64,000 nucleotides of DNA. Source: Thermothielavioides terrestris NRRL 8126 (Eukaryota > Ascomycota > Sordariomycetes > Sordariales > Chaetomiaceae). The notes beneath the pieces are model-generated. The model did no database searches, was not told the origin of the DNA, and saw only the letters and a list, made by a program, of their open reading frames with translations. A program made the position numbers and the translations under genes. This document shows positions 50,994 to 62,400 of this stretch, piece by piece. The stretch is from positions 3,038,001 to 3,102,000 of the forward strand of contig NC_016462.1 in NCBI RefSeq assembly GCF_000226115.1, in the 5' to 3' direction. Position 1 is the first letter of the stretch. Each line of letters begins with the position of its first letter.

Positions 50994-52519
50994 TCAAGCG
51001 CCATTTAGGCCAGCGCTTGACCCATTGGATAAAAAAGAACCCGTCTGCTTCCCTGCATCGGCCTGGCCAATCCCAGACACCAAAGACTGTCTCCGCCGCC
51101 TGGAATTGGAGCTCCTCTCCTGGTCCCTCAGGTCCCTCCGGAGCTGGGAGGACGGCGACCGGGGCGTCGACGCGGTGGCCTGCTCCTCTGCCTTCGCCGC
51201 TTTCAGAAGCGACGGCGGCAGGATGATGCCCTTGGCCAGCGTCTCGTCGTCTCCGGAGGAGAGGTTGTAAAAGGCGGGCCAGACGGCGATGCCGTCGAGC
51301 AGGTCGGCGGCGGTGTCCGGCTGGGCCTGCGGCGCCACAGCCGTTGTGTTCTTCGTCGCCTGTTCCTGGGCAGACGCGGTGCCGTTGGCTCGCTGCTGCG
51401 CAGATTGAGTCTTGAAGGCCCACGGGATCCACTCGCCCTTTGGCTCCGACAGTCTGTTGTCCCCAAACTCGGGGACCACGTGGTCTTCGAGCGCCTGGAT
51501 GACCTGCCATTTTTCAAAGGCCGTCGCGCAGAGTTGCTGCAGGGCTTCTTGGAAGGCCTCGCGTCTGACCTCGGGAACCGCTGGGGAAACGAGGTCTAGA
51601 ATGCTGTTGGTGGCTACCTCGTAGACCTGCTCGTCCGATTCTCGAGCCTTCTCGCTGGCGGCCAGGAGGACCGACCTGAGGTGGGATTCCAGATCCGGTT
51701 CCTTTTCGGCAAGCGTCCTGAGAACTTTGTTGAGGCCAACATCCTTGACCAGGTACGTGGGCTGAAAAATATGCTTGTGTAGTTCGTATCCCAGAACGGA
51801 GATGAGAAGAGCGGCCCGCATCTGCCTGCCACAATGCGAGTTGGACAGAGGCAGAGGGATGTTGGCGCTGTTGGAGTTGTGCTTCATGATCCGTAACCAG
51901 ACTGGGCGGTTTTCGAGAATCTCCTTCGGCAGGTCGACCCCGAAATAATCGCCTGCCAGCTTGCAAGCTGCAGATGACACCGCTTTAAGACATTCACTTC
52001 TGTTTTACGTCTGTCGTCAGCCTCTCGGTCGAACGCATAGAGCTATGACGAGAGTGCTCACATTTCTTTTTTCGTCGTGGCTTCGTCGACCGGTCTCAAC
52101 TCGACGCTGAGCTTGTTCAGTCTCAGCAGCTCTCCCTCTGCGTCGTTCGCCCGCTCCTCGAGGGAGCGCTGCTTTGTGTCGAAACTAGCCTTCAGGTCTT
52201 TGATATTCATCTCGCTTTGTACGAGCTGGTCTTTGACTTCTGCCAATTTCCTGGCTAGAGCAGCTTTCTCCTCTTTGACCTTTTCAAGTTCGTCGGCCTT
52301 CTTGCTAAGCTCGGCCTTCGCCGAGTTAAGCTGGGTCTGGACACGATGAATCATATCCGCCGCAGCAGAGTTCTCCTTTGACAGCTTGTCATTTTCTTCT
52401 CTCAAGATGGCGTTGTTGAGGGCAACGGCGCTGAGGCGTTGGACCGAGGGCGCAGCGGCCAAGTTCCGGAGCAGGCCTTCAACGGCAGCCGCGTCTGCGT
52501 CTTTGCCAGGAGGAGACAT
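50994..52519 (-). CDS. Coiled-coil protein with C-terminal helical domain, function unknown
   Basis: Exons are 52062-52519 and 50994-51999 (487 aa), with a 62-nt intron (GTGAGC...AAACAG). Residues about 25-140 are a coiled coil (LNNAILREENDKLSKENSAA to ERANDAEGELLRLNKLSVE). After the intron comes a compact helical domain of about 170 residues (CLKAVSSAACKLAGDYFGVD, PVWLRIMKHNSNSANIPLP, FQEALQQLCATAFEKWQVIQ). The C-terminus is Ser/Arg/Gln-rich and disordered. No known family is recognised. Its strict coiled-coil plus helical-domain layout suggests a structural or adaptor role. Confidence 0.75.
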
Positions 52520-53481
52520 GAGTGGGGATTGATCTGTCTAGTTGCACCCAAGGTTGTTGAATCGGTGATGTCTAGGTCAACAGAGACCTGGAGAGGTAGG
52601 TGGAGATTCAGAGAGGCACTGAAAGTGTGGGAGAGCTGGGCTGGGAAGAAGCTATGGGGTCCGGCGAGAAGACTCGATGAAACAGCCACATCGTCGGGAT
52701 GGGCTGCTGCCAGCCCCAATTAACTGTTTTGGACCGGGCATCCATCACGCAAAGCGAGCTCAACTGTGCAGTTTGACTCGCGCAAGATTATGAGTCGGAC
52801 ATCCAACAACAGCCTTGTGCTCCCCCACGGCCGAGGCAGCCGGCCGGCGGGCTGTCGCATCGTCCAGTCATGAGCGGCTGTTATCTGCACTTGGCCTCAG
52901 TGCAGGAGAACAAGGCTGCTTGCAAGGCCGCGGCCTGATGATTCACCGAGAAACCGTGGTGGAGTTTGCAATGCTGTGGTGTGGGTGTGCCAGTGGCGTG
53001 CGGGGAGAGCATGCTCCGTCCTCCCTGTCGAATGCAAGAGCTGCTTCCCCCCCAACTCCCAACACCATCCACCTCCAACTTCTCCTGCCAATCAGCAGCT
53101 GCAACGTTGCTGGGTGGGCGACGGCCGGTTCCGCGTTGTCGGGACAAGCAGCGGCTCTCGGGGAGCGCCCGATGCCGCCGTCCGGCCGTCGACAGCATGG
53201 GGAAGTGCTTTGTCTAATTGAAGCAAAGCTTCAATGACGATGCCTTGTGGATGTGTACTGTGTAGACAGAGGAAGCGGGGAAGGAGGCTTCGCTTCGTTT
53301 CCTTAACATAAGGCTCGTGTTATTACCGCAGTGTGCGGGTTGGTGCCGAATACTCATTAGCGATCCCATTGTTTGCGTTTGCACCCATGATGTCGCCCAC
53401 CAGAAAGGGAACCTCGCAGTGTTCTGCTCCTCTCGCTGAAGAGCCGCAAAAGCTTCACTGCTGACAGAACACCAACATCGC
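52520..53481. other. Intergenic region upstream of tRNA-Gly
   Basis: The first part is the promoter of the minus-strand coiled-coil gene. No convincing frame follows in the rest of the 960 bases. Confidence 0.45.
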
Positions 53482-53567
53482 GCGCGGTTAGTTCAGTGGT
53501 TAGAATTCTCGCTTCCCATCTGCTCTTGGAGTAGCGAGGGACCCGAGTTCGAATCTCGGATCGCGCA
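53482..53567 (+). tRNA. tRNA-Gly (anticodon CCC) with a 14-nt intron
   Basis: The acceptor stem GCGCGGT pairs with ATCGCGC (53560-53566, one G-T pair), followed by discriminator A at 53567. The D arm GTTCAGTGGTTAGAAT and the anticodon stem CTCGC/GCGAG (53508-53512 with 53534-53538) are present. The loop TTCCCA places anticodon CCC at 53515-53517. The T arm is CCGAG-TTCGAAT-CTCGG. An intron of 14 nt (53519-53532) lies at the canonical position after base 37. A box and B box (GTTCGAATC) are intact. It decodes GGG codons. Confidence 0.95.
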
Positions 53568-53584
53568 ACAGGCGTCGCTTGCTC

Positions 53585-53590
53585 TTTTTT
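53585..53590 (+). terminator. RNA polymerase III terminator of tRNA-Gly
   Basis: A run of six T residues lies 17 nt downstream of the mature tRNA end, the usual Pol III stop signal. Confidence 0.85.
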
Positions 53591-54033
53591 CGCCCGTTCT
53601 CGAGCCACTGAAGCTTCAGCATGTTGGCGGAGACGGAAACGGGAGTGCCGACCCTCAGGGCTCCTTGTTACGCGATGGAGACACCACAGGGGAGAGGAAG
53701 AGTGACCAGGGTCCAGATCTGGTCCGAGCGCTGACCTGGGAGCCGGCCAGCTGCCAGAGCGTGAGGCCTGGCCGCCAACCCGAGCCGCCAGCTGCGGTTT
53801 CATGTTGCCTGCCGCCTGTGCCTGCACTTTGCTGCAAGCTCACCACCGTGAATGTTTCCGCTCATTGATGGCCAATGTCGGGGGGTTGGGAGGAAATACC
53901 TTCGCGGCCCGGAGTAGCCACCGCTTCTCTTTTGTCTCGTAGCCAAGAATGAGCAAAAGGCGAAAGCTTCAACTCTGACCTTTTCTTCTGGCGTGCGATT
54001 GGCGTTGGATGCCATTGCGATTGCCATGGGAAA
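53591..54033. other. Spacer between tRNA-Gly and the BTB gene
   Basis: No coding frame of note. It should contain the promoter and leader of the BTB gene. Confidence 0.45.
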
Positions 54034-55774
54034 ATGGCCAGCGACCTCAATGCAGGCACGGCCAACTCGGCCCTCGATGAGCGCCGGGCTTTGGACCCGG
54101 ACCCGAAAAAGATCAACGAGATCCCCAACATCCTCCCGCACGAGCGCGTTTTCCCAATCCAGATCGGCTCCGAGCTGTTCAAACTGTCCGGCGCGTCAAT
54201 CTCGTCCGATGGTGTGTGTGCCATCTCACTCCGCAGGCAGGGTGTTGTCGTCGCTGTGCAGTGCCTGCCGGCCCTCAGAACCAGAACCGTAGCTGACGTC
54301 TCGCAGCGCCCTCGTACTTCTCGCAGTACTTCAAGTGCCAGATAAAACAGGCAGAAGACAATGGCCTGGACATCAGCAATGCCATCCGCACCTTGTATAT
54401 CGATCGCGACCCGGTCACATTCAGGGACATCTCCCTGCACCTCCAGGGATACCATATCCAGCCGCGCGACGCGACGCACTTTGTGCGCCTGTTCGCTGAT
54501 GCTCAGTTCTACCATCGTGAGACCTACGTGCCTGCTCCCATCCCCCAACCTCACCCCGTCCGTATTTCCTGCTACCTCGCTTTCGTCCTTTTGTTTGCCA
54601 TTGTCCACCGTTGCTGCCTCCAATTCCTGTCTAACCATCCCTTTTCCACCCCGCCGATCCCGCAGTCCCCAAGCTCGTGTCGCAGCTGTACGAGGAATCC
54701 ATCTTCACCACCGTCGGCGGCCAGGAATTCCGCGTGCCGCGCGACGTGTTCGCCTCGCCGGGCAACACGCCCAACTACTTCACCCTCGGCTTCGCCGCCT
54801 TCTTCACCCGCCCGGACGACCTCTTCCCGGGGCTCGACCGCGAGGGCCTGCTGCGGCCGCCCTCCATCGTCCCGCCGTCCGTGCCCGGCCGCAGCGCCAG
54901 CACCTTCGCCGAGCTGCTGCACCTGCTGCGCGGCTACCCCGTCGCCATCCGCAGCGAGGCCCACCGCGCCGAGCTGCTGCGCGACTGTCGCTACTTCAAC
55001 TTCAAGGGCCTCGAGCAGCGCCTAATCCCCCACGCCGTGTCCTTCAACCTCGCCCGCGGCCGCGACGAGATCGTGCTGCGCCTGCGCGACATCCTCAAGA
55101 GCGGCATCTCCGTGGCCAGCGAGCCGACCGCGGCCGACCCGTTTGCCGGCTGGGTCAACTACGCGCGGCCGTACGTCGACGAGCGCGCCTACGAGCTCGT
55201 GCTGGAGATCGGCGACGAGAGCACGCGCCTGCGCTTCCCGGCCGGGTTCGCGCCCGGCGCGGACGGCTCGGTGAACGCGCGGGCCGAGTTCTTTGGCGAG
55301 ACGCGGACCCGCGTCGCCAAGATGCTCGAGGTGATCGCGACCAAGCTGAATCTGCCGGCGCGGACTCAGCAGCCGGTGGGCTTCGCGGTGGCGCAGGCCG
55401 GCGTCACCACCGCGTCGCCTACACCCGGGTCGACGCCGCTTAGCGAGGACCTGGTCAAGGCCGTGCTGGACCCGGAGGCGAGTATCGTGCTGGATGGCAG
55501 GCCGTGGGCCCCCGCTGTTGGGGAGGACGAGTTCTTGTTTGGCACGCACATGTCGGTGGGCGACACCACCTTTGTGTCCAGGAAGCGGAGAAGGGTGGAC
55601 GGGCAGAGCGGCACGACGGAGGACTGGATTGTTCGGACAGGCCAGTGGCGCTTGAGGATTCAGGGCAGCAGAACCGGCAAGGCGGTGGTCGAGTGCTGCC
55701 TGGTGGCCGTCAAGCTGGATGCGTACAGCTCGGAACAGGCACGGAACGCACAGCGGCCGTTTCTTAGCGGCTAG
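54034..55774 (+). CDS. T1-type BTB/POZ protein, WHI2-like stress regulator
   Basis: Exons are 54034-54211, 54307-54516 and 54666-55774 (498 aa). The start codon sits in an AAAATGG context. The first domain (about residues 30-140) is a tetramerisation (T1/KCTD-like) BTB fold: VFPIQIGSELFKLSGASISS, DAPSYFSQYFKCQ, RTLYIDRDPVTFRDISLHLQ and GYHIQPRDATHFVRLFADAQ. A second BTB-like half follows (ESIFTTVGGQEFRVPRDVF and LLHLLRGYPVAIRSEAHRAE, LLRDCRYFNFKGLEQRLIP). The C-terminal half is a separate beta-rich region. This agrees with fungal Whi2-like proteins, which in yeast act with Psr phosphatases in the general stress response and TORC1 control. Assignment to WHI2 is by remembered similarity. Intron branch sites are CTGAC and CTAAC. 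Confidence 0.82.
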
Positions 55775-56563
55775 CGTGTCCGTCGGGTTGGCCCGATCGC
55801 GATTTGAAACATGTCGAAGGCCTGTTTTTGTCAATGAATTGCTTGGTTGATATCCAAGGAACGGTCAACATTCTTGATCAAAGACACGGCGAGTTCTCCC
55901 GTATCCCGGATTTTTTTTCTCGAGCTGCTGCACTCAGCCGTGTCTCTCTCGAGTCCCCCACACGCTCTTGGATTCTTATTATTGAGATTGACAAATCAAC
56001 CCCGGCCAAACTCGCAGCCCCCTTTCTTTTTGTCCCGAGGCGCTCCACACGTTCTTGTTAAAGCACCGTGCCTACACAGTAGGATTGTCAGGGAGGGAAG
56101 GAGCAAGAAAAAACGGAAGATACTGGCTGCACTCTCGAGCTTGCATTTTCGGTGCTCGAGCACTTTTCTTGACTGCGAACTGGCAAGTTCCATATCAACA
56201 GTGCCAGTTGCTCGGGTACTGTGGCGCTAGGGGGGAAAGGCAAGGGACCCAGCAAGGAACCAGCAGCCGCACAGATCAAATGCTGACGCGAGCACCTGAG
56301 CACCGCGCTGCATTGCACAGACAGCACGACTGACCGGATGGAAGCGCGTGCAGCGGAGTGCTCTTGCCTGATTTGGCAACGCTACTGTCAACAATCAAAT
56401 TTCCCCACCAGCGCTCACCCAAAGCCAACCTTTCAGGTTCCCTCCGAACCTTCATTTTCCATCTCTTCTGCGAGTCAGCTTTGAGACTGAAAATCACACC
56501 TTTTCTCCGTCTGCTCGCTTTGTCGGTTACCAGTTTGCAACCGTTGTCGTCCTATCCATCACA
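55775..56563. other. Promoter region of alpha-tubulin
   Basis: This 790-bp stretch is gene-free. CT-rich leader sequence and a TTGTCGTCCTATCCATCACA segment directly precede the tubulin start. Confidence 0.5.
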
Positions 56564-58453
56564 ATGCGCGAGATTATCAGTCTGAACGGTTCGTCCAAGG
56601 TTTTTCGCTCCCGCAGCCTTCTCTCCTGTTTCTTGAGCTCGCAGCGAGACATCGACTGTCTGCTTGGAGCTTGGGTCTGCTGCCATGCACACCTGTGACT
56701 GGGCACTTGGCTTCGATTTTACCTCCATCATATGTTTCATGAATATGCTGACATTGTTTGTGTACAGTCGGCCAGGCCGGCTGCCAAATCGCCAACTCGT
56801 GCTGGGAGGTATGCTTTGCTGCGCGGTGTCGCATGCTCCTCGGCGAGCGGTGAACTCAACCACACCGCTGTTGCTCGTCGCTGTTATTATAATGCTGACC
56901 TGCTTCATCTAGCTTTACTGCCTTGAGCACGGCATTCAGGTACGCGCCTGCTGTTGCTGTTGGCCTCTCTCTGGTGCTTACTTGCTTACTGACCGCTACT
57001 TCAGCCCGATGGCTACCTCACCGAGGAACGCAAGGCCGCTGAACCCGACCAAGGCTTCAGCACCTTCTTCTCCGAGACTGGTATGCATAACTCGCTAGCT
57101 ACAGTCCCTTCCCTTATGATGCTTGGACTCAGCTCACCGACATCTCCACAGGCAACGGCAAATTTGTTCCGCGGACGATCTACTGCGATCTTGAGCCCAA
57201 CGTTGTCGACGAGGTCCGGACCGGCGCCTACCGCGGCCTCTTCCACCCCGAGCACATGATCACTGGCAAGGAGGATGCGTCGAACAACTACGCCCGTGGC
57301 CACTACACGGTCGGCAAGGAGCTGATCGACCAGGTCATGGACAAGATTCGGCGCGTCGCCGACAACTGCAGCGGTCTCCAGGGCTTCCTGGTCTTCCACT
57401 CCTTTGGCGGTGGTACTGGTTCTGGTTTCGGTGCGCTGCTCATGGAGCGCCTCTCGACGGAATACGGCAAGAAGAGCAAGCTCGAGTTCTGCGTCTACCC
57501 GGCTCCCCAGACAGCCACCTCGGTCGTCGAGCCGTACAACTCGATTCTCACCACGCACACCACCCTTGAGCACGCCGACTGCTCCTTCATGGTCGACAAC
57601 GAGGCCATCTATGACATCTGCCGCCGCAACCTGGGTCTCGAGCGCCCCAACTACGAGAACCTCAACCGCCTGATCGCTCAGGGTAGGGCTTTTCGGAATC
57701 TTGTTCAGCATCGTTGATGTGAAGCTGACTTTGCGCTCTTCTCAGTTGTCTCCTCGATTACCGCGTCGCTCCGTTTCGACGGCTCACTGAACGTCGATCT
57801 TAACGAGTTCCAGACCAACTTGGTCCCGTACCCGCGTATCCACTTCCCGCTCGTCGCCTACGCGCCCGTGATCTCGGCCGCCAAGGCTGCCCACGAGGCC
57901 AACTCGGTTCATGAGATGACCATGTCGTGCTTTGAGCCCAACAACCAGATGGTCAAGTGCGATCCCCGTCACGGCAAGTACATGGCCACCTGCCTGTTGT
58001 ACCGTGGTGACGTCGTGCCGAACGACGCCCACGCCGCCGTGGCCTCGCTCAAGACGAAGCGCACCATCCAGTTTGTCGACTGGTGCCCGACCGGCTTCAA
58101 GCTCGGTATCTGCTACCAGCCCCCCCACCAGGTGCCAAATGGCGACCTGGCCAAGGTCAACCGCGCTGTGTAAGTCCCCGTCCGGACCGTCCTCATCTCA
58201 GACTGCTTATGACTTAACTCAATGCAGCTGCATGCTCTCGAACACGACCGCCATTGCCAAAGCCTGGGAGGCTCTGTCGTCCAAGTTTGACCTCATGTAC
58301 TCAAAGCGTGCTTTTGTGCACTGGTACGTCGGCGAGGGTATGGAGGAAGGCGAGTTCTCCGAGGCTCGCGAGGATCTTGCTGCTCTGGAGCGCGACTACG
58401 AGGAAGTTGGTGCCGACTCGATGGAGGACGAGGAGGCTGAGGCCGAGTACTAG
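56564..58453 (+). CDS. tubA: Alpha-tubulin
   Basis: Seven exons (56564-56588, 56768-56808, 56913-56939, 57005-57080, 57152-57682, 57746-58169 and 58228-58453) give 449 aa, the standard length. The N-terminus is [20 protein letters not shown]. The GTP-binding glycine loop [16 protein letters not shown], the PDGYLTEER region, the catalytic [10 protein letters not shown] part and the acidic C-terminus ending EAEAEY are all intact. The terminal Tyr is encoded, so detyrosination/tyrosination is possible. It pairs with beta-tubulin to form microtubules. Four of the six introns crowd into the first 55 codons, typical of filamentous fungal tubulin genes. Confidence 0.98.
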
Positions 58454-59485
58454 GCTGGCCTTGTAGCAGCCTGGTGCGGAAGACGGCGCAACGTGGGGTG
58501 CTGATCCCAACACTTCAGCCCTTCTATTACCACTTTTGTCACCCGCCCTCCGTTGGCAATGGCCCTCAACAGATTTGTGTGTTCTTGGCAAACTGTGGGC
58601 TTGGTGATCTTCCTAGTTAGACGGAACGTGTAGTCAATTTTAATCACGAGTGCAACCAGCATCCGTACAGATTCCTCGCTTCTCAGTTGCGGCGCCAGAG
58701 CTTCAGCTTGGTCTATTTTCGAATGGGGAGTGCAGAGCTTGACTCTTCTTTCCAGGTTTTACATATTGCGTATGCCTTGCTGCCTGCCTCAAGCAACTGG
58801 AAATCCTGTGAAGCTCAACCTCGAGCGAATTGGGGCCCAATGAACCTTTGGTTTGCATTGCTGAGTCGCAGTTCGCTGCATGTCTGAAAAGCTCCTGTGC
58901 AACTGAGTGCCTTGGTTGGACCCCTGACACCCAATCAGCGAGCAGGTAAGCGCCAAGCGCGAGACCACCAGCCCACGAGCCCACATGCAGAGTTTCCCGC
59001 CCGCTGTTTGGCTGGCGCCCTCGTTCGCTCAACCTCAGTGATCGTTTTAGTTTCCGTGAAGGAGTGCTGGAGTCATCGCAATCCCAGCCTTTCTTCACAC
59101 GAGCTTCTCGGCGCCTTCGCTTGACGCTTGACGACAGCCGCTTGATTCCCACCCCTCCCAACTTTTTTTCTTTCTATCTTTGATCCACCTCAACTTTGCG
59201 ACCCTGGATGGAGGCGCATGCGTTCGTTCGGTCCGTTCCGTAGCGCATGACTGTTACCTCTCTCCCTCTGGTTGCCGATTGTGTGTTGTTTTTGTCGTTG
59301 CCGCTGGGAGCTGGTGGTTTCGCTGATCAACTACCTACCTACCTACCCGCCGCGTTTTCCGAGCACGAGCAGAGCAGCGATTCTGTCCTTTGATCCAATC
59401 CATAGCTGCAACGCAACGGCCACGAGCGAGTTTCTGCCTGCCATTCTGATCGATCTTCCTCGGCACCGTGCAACTTGCGACCGCC
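58454..59485. other. Intergenic region, EDE1 promoter
   Basis: About 1 kb without coding frames of note. CT-rich leader sequence with a CTACCTACCTACC run (59329-59348) lies upstream of the EDE1 start. Confidence 0.45.
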
Positions 59486-62400
59486 ATGGCTTCCGAAGCA
59501 TTGGTCGATGCGGGTATGTTTTGTTTGGTTTGTCTTTCGAGGGGGGGAATGTTTTGCGGCTCTCTTGCGGACTTGCAGTGGCTTCATGGTGGGGATGAGG
59601 ATGATTCGACCAGCGGCTAACCAAGTGGAATTCTTTTGCCAGGGGCGCCGAACCTCAACCTCACCGCCGAGGAGAAGCGGGTATACGGACAGCTGTTTCG
59701 ACAGGCCGATAGCGATAATGTGGGTGTCGTCACGGGCGAGGTGGCTGTCAAGTTCTTCGAGAAGACGAGATTAGATTCGAGAATCCTGGGCGAGGTTAGT
59801 CTGGCGCTGAACCTCGGTCAAGGAGCCGCGGCATAACTGACAAGCGCTTTTTGGCTGGGGGATGCAGATATGGCAGATTGCGGACAAGGAGAACCGGGGC
59901 TTCCTCACACCTGCTGGCTTCGGCCTCGTCCTGCGGCTTATCGGGCATGCGCAGGCCGGCCGCGAACCGACAGCCGAGCTGGCCCTTCAACAAGGACCGC
60001 TCCCCAGGTTCGATGGCTTCACACCAACTCCCGCACCACCTGCGCCGCCGGCGCTGCAAGCCCAAGGGACTGGTGCTTCCGGCCCGATCCGGATCCCACC
60101 CCTGCTGCCGGAGAAGGTGGCGCAGTACGCCGGGCTGTTCGAGCGCCAACCCCTCCAGAACGGCATGCTGCCCGGCGAGGCTGCGAAGCAGATCTTTGAG
60201 AAATCAGGCCTGCCGAACGAAATACTTGGTCGGATCTGGATGCTTGTCGACACGGAACAGCGCGGCGCCCTGGCGCTGACAGAGTTCGTCATTGCCATGC
60301 ACCTGCTCACTTCCATGAAGACGGGAGCGTTGCGTGGCCTCCCCTCCATCCTCCCAGCTGCCCTCTACGAGGCTGCTACTCGCCGCGCTCCGGTCGGTGG
60401 TGCCGGTATCCCTAGGCAGCAGTCGCCAACAGCCGCCACGTCACCGCCCATGTCGGCTGTCCCTAGGCAGCTTACTGGGCAAGGGCCTCTGCCGCAGATG
60501 CGGACAGGCAGCCCCCTTGGTCGTCCGCCGGTAGGAGCGCAGACGACTGGAGACTGGCTGATTACGGCGGCAGACAAGGCAAGGTTCGACCAACTCTTTG
60601 ATGAGCTGGACAAGGCCAAGAAGGGCTTCATTACGGGTGAAGAAGCAGTTCCCTTCTTTAGCCAGTCCAACCTCTCGGAGGATATTCTTGCGCAGATCTG
60701 GGACCTCGCGGATATCCACTCGGAGGGCCGTCTGTCGAGGGACGAGTTCGCCGTTGCCATGTATCTCATCAGGCAACAGAGAAGCAAACGGGACGGCTCG
60801 GTCGCGCTACCTGCCACTCTACCCCCTAATCTCGTGCCGCCGAGCATGCGCGCACAACCGGGCCGTCCGACAACGGCGCCTCTCGCTGCAGCTTTCGAAC
60901 CTTCCCCGCGGCCGCAACCGAAGCCGTCTGCGCTGGATGACCTGTTTGGCTTGGACGATGTGCACCCGCCCGCACCGGCCCAGGTCGCCGTCGGCACGGG
61001 CGGATCTGCGGGCGGAGACCCCTTTGCGACTAGTGTCAGCCCGGCAGCGCCGTCTTCGCCTTCCAGGCCTTCTCCTTCCGCGTCGGCCTTCAAGCCTTTC
61101 GTCCCTTCTTCCTCCTTCGGGCGAGGCCTCACTGCGCAGGTGACCGGCGGCTCTAATACCTCGGCCCCGGCTAAGGCTGCTGCTGCGGAGGACGACCTCC
61201 TGGGCGATACCGAGCCGGAGGTGAGCAAGAATCTCAACAACGAGACTACTGAGCTCGCGAACTTGTCCAACCAGATCGGCTCCCTCACGAAGCAGGTGCA
61301 AGACGTGCAGGCCCAGCGCACGGCTACGCAGAACGAGCTGAGCCAGGCGAGCATCCAGAAGAAGAACTTTGAGCAGCGTCTTGCCCAGCTTCGCGCCATG
61401 TATGAGAAGGAGGCGCAAGATGTACGCTCGCTGGAGACGCAGCTCACGACCTCCAAGAACGAGACGAAGAAGCTACAGGCGGAGTTCGCCATGATCGATG
61501 CGAGCTACCAGGAACTGCAGAACCAACATCGCCAGATCCTCACGGCGTTGCAGGCCGACCAGCAAGAGAATGCGAACCTTAAGGAGAAGATCAAGACGGT
61601 GAATGCTGAGATTGCCCAGCTGAAGCCGCAGATTGAGAAGCTGAAGTCGGAGGCTCGCCAGCAGAAGGGCCTCGTTGCGATTAATAAGAAGCAGCTGGCC
61701 ACCAACGAGGCCGAGCGGGACAAGCTCAAGGCGGAGGCTGAAGACCTCGCCAGGAGCAACGAGGAGCTGGCCCGCCAGATCAGCGCCAGCAGCTCGCAGG
61801 GGCACGCCCAGGTCGCGAGTCCCGCCCTGTCGACCGCGAGTGCTAATAACCCTTTCTTCAGGCGGACTGGCAGCACCGATATCGCCGCGACGTTCTCCCC
61901 TCCGATCAGGTCGTTCACCGATAAGACGTTTGACGACGTGTTCGGCCCCGGCCCCGTCGGGCCGGGCAGCCAGACCGGCACGCCGCCTGCGCCGGCCGCT
62001 GCGGCTGTCTTCAAGCAAAATACCGGCACGTCGACGGGCAGTGTCGGCTCGTTTGCCACGCCTGGCTCGGCCAGCCCCAACCTCAACCGTCAGCCTGCTC
62101 ACCTGGCCGAGTCGGCCCCGGCAGAGGCTGCTGGGCGGAGCACCAACAACTTCCCCCAGTTTGGGGATGCTGCCGAGTCTCTGAGCACCTCGCGCCAGGT
62201 CTCGCCGCCTCTTAGCCAGACCGAGGCGAATCAGGATGCGCAGTCGTCCGCCTCTCCCATGGAGCCTGCGCGGACGGGCCAGAGTTTTGCATCGGGGTCC
62301 GGATCGGAGGCGGCGAGGGCTGCCTCACCCGCTTCGGAGACCAAGGCCGCCCCCAGTGCCTTCGCGCCGATCGCGGAAGAGCCGAGCAAGACCCCCGCGA

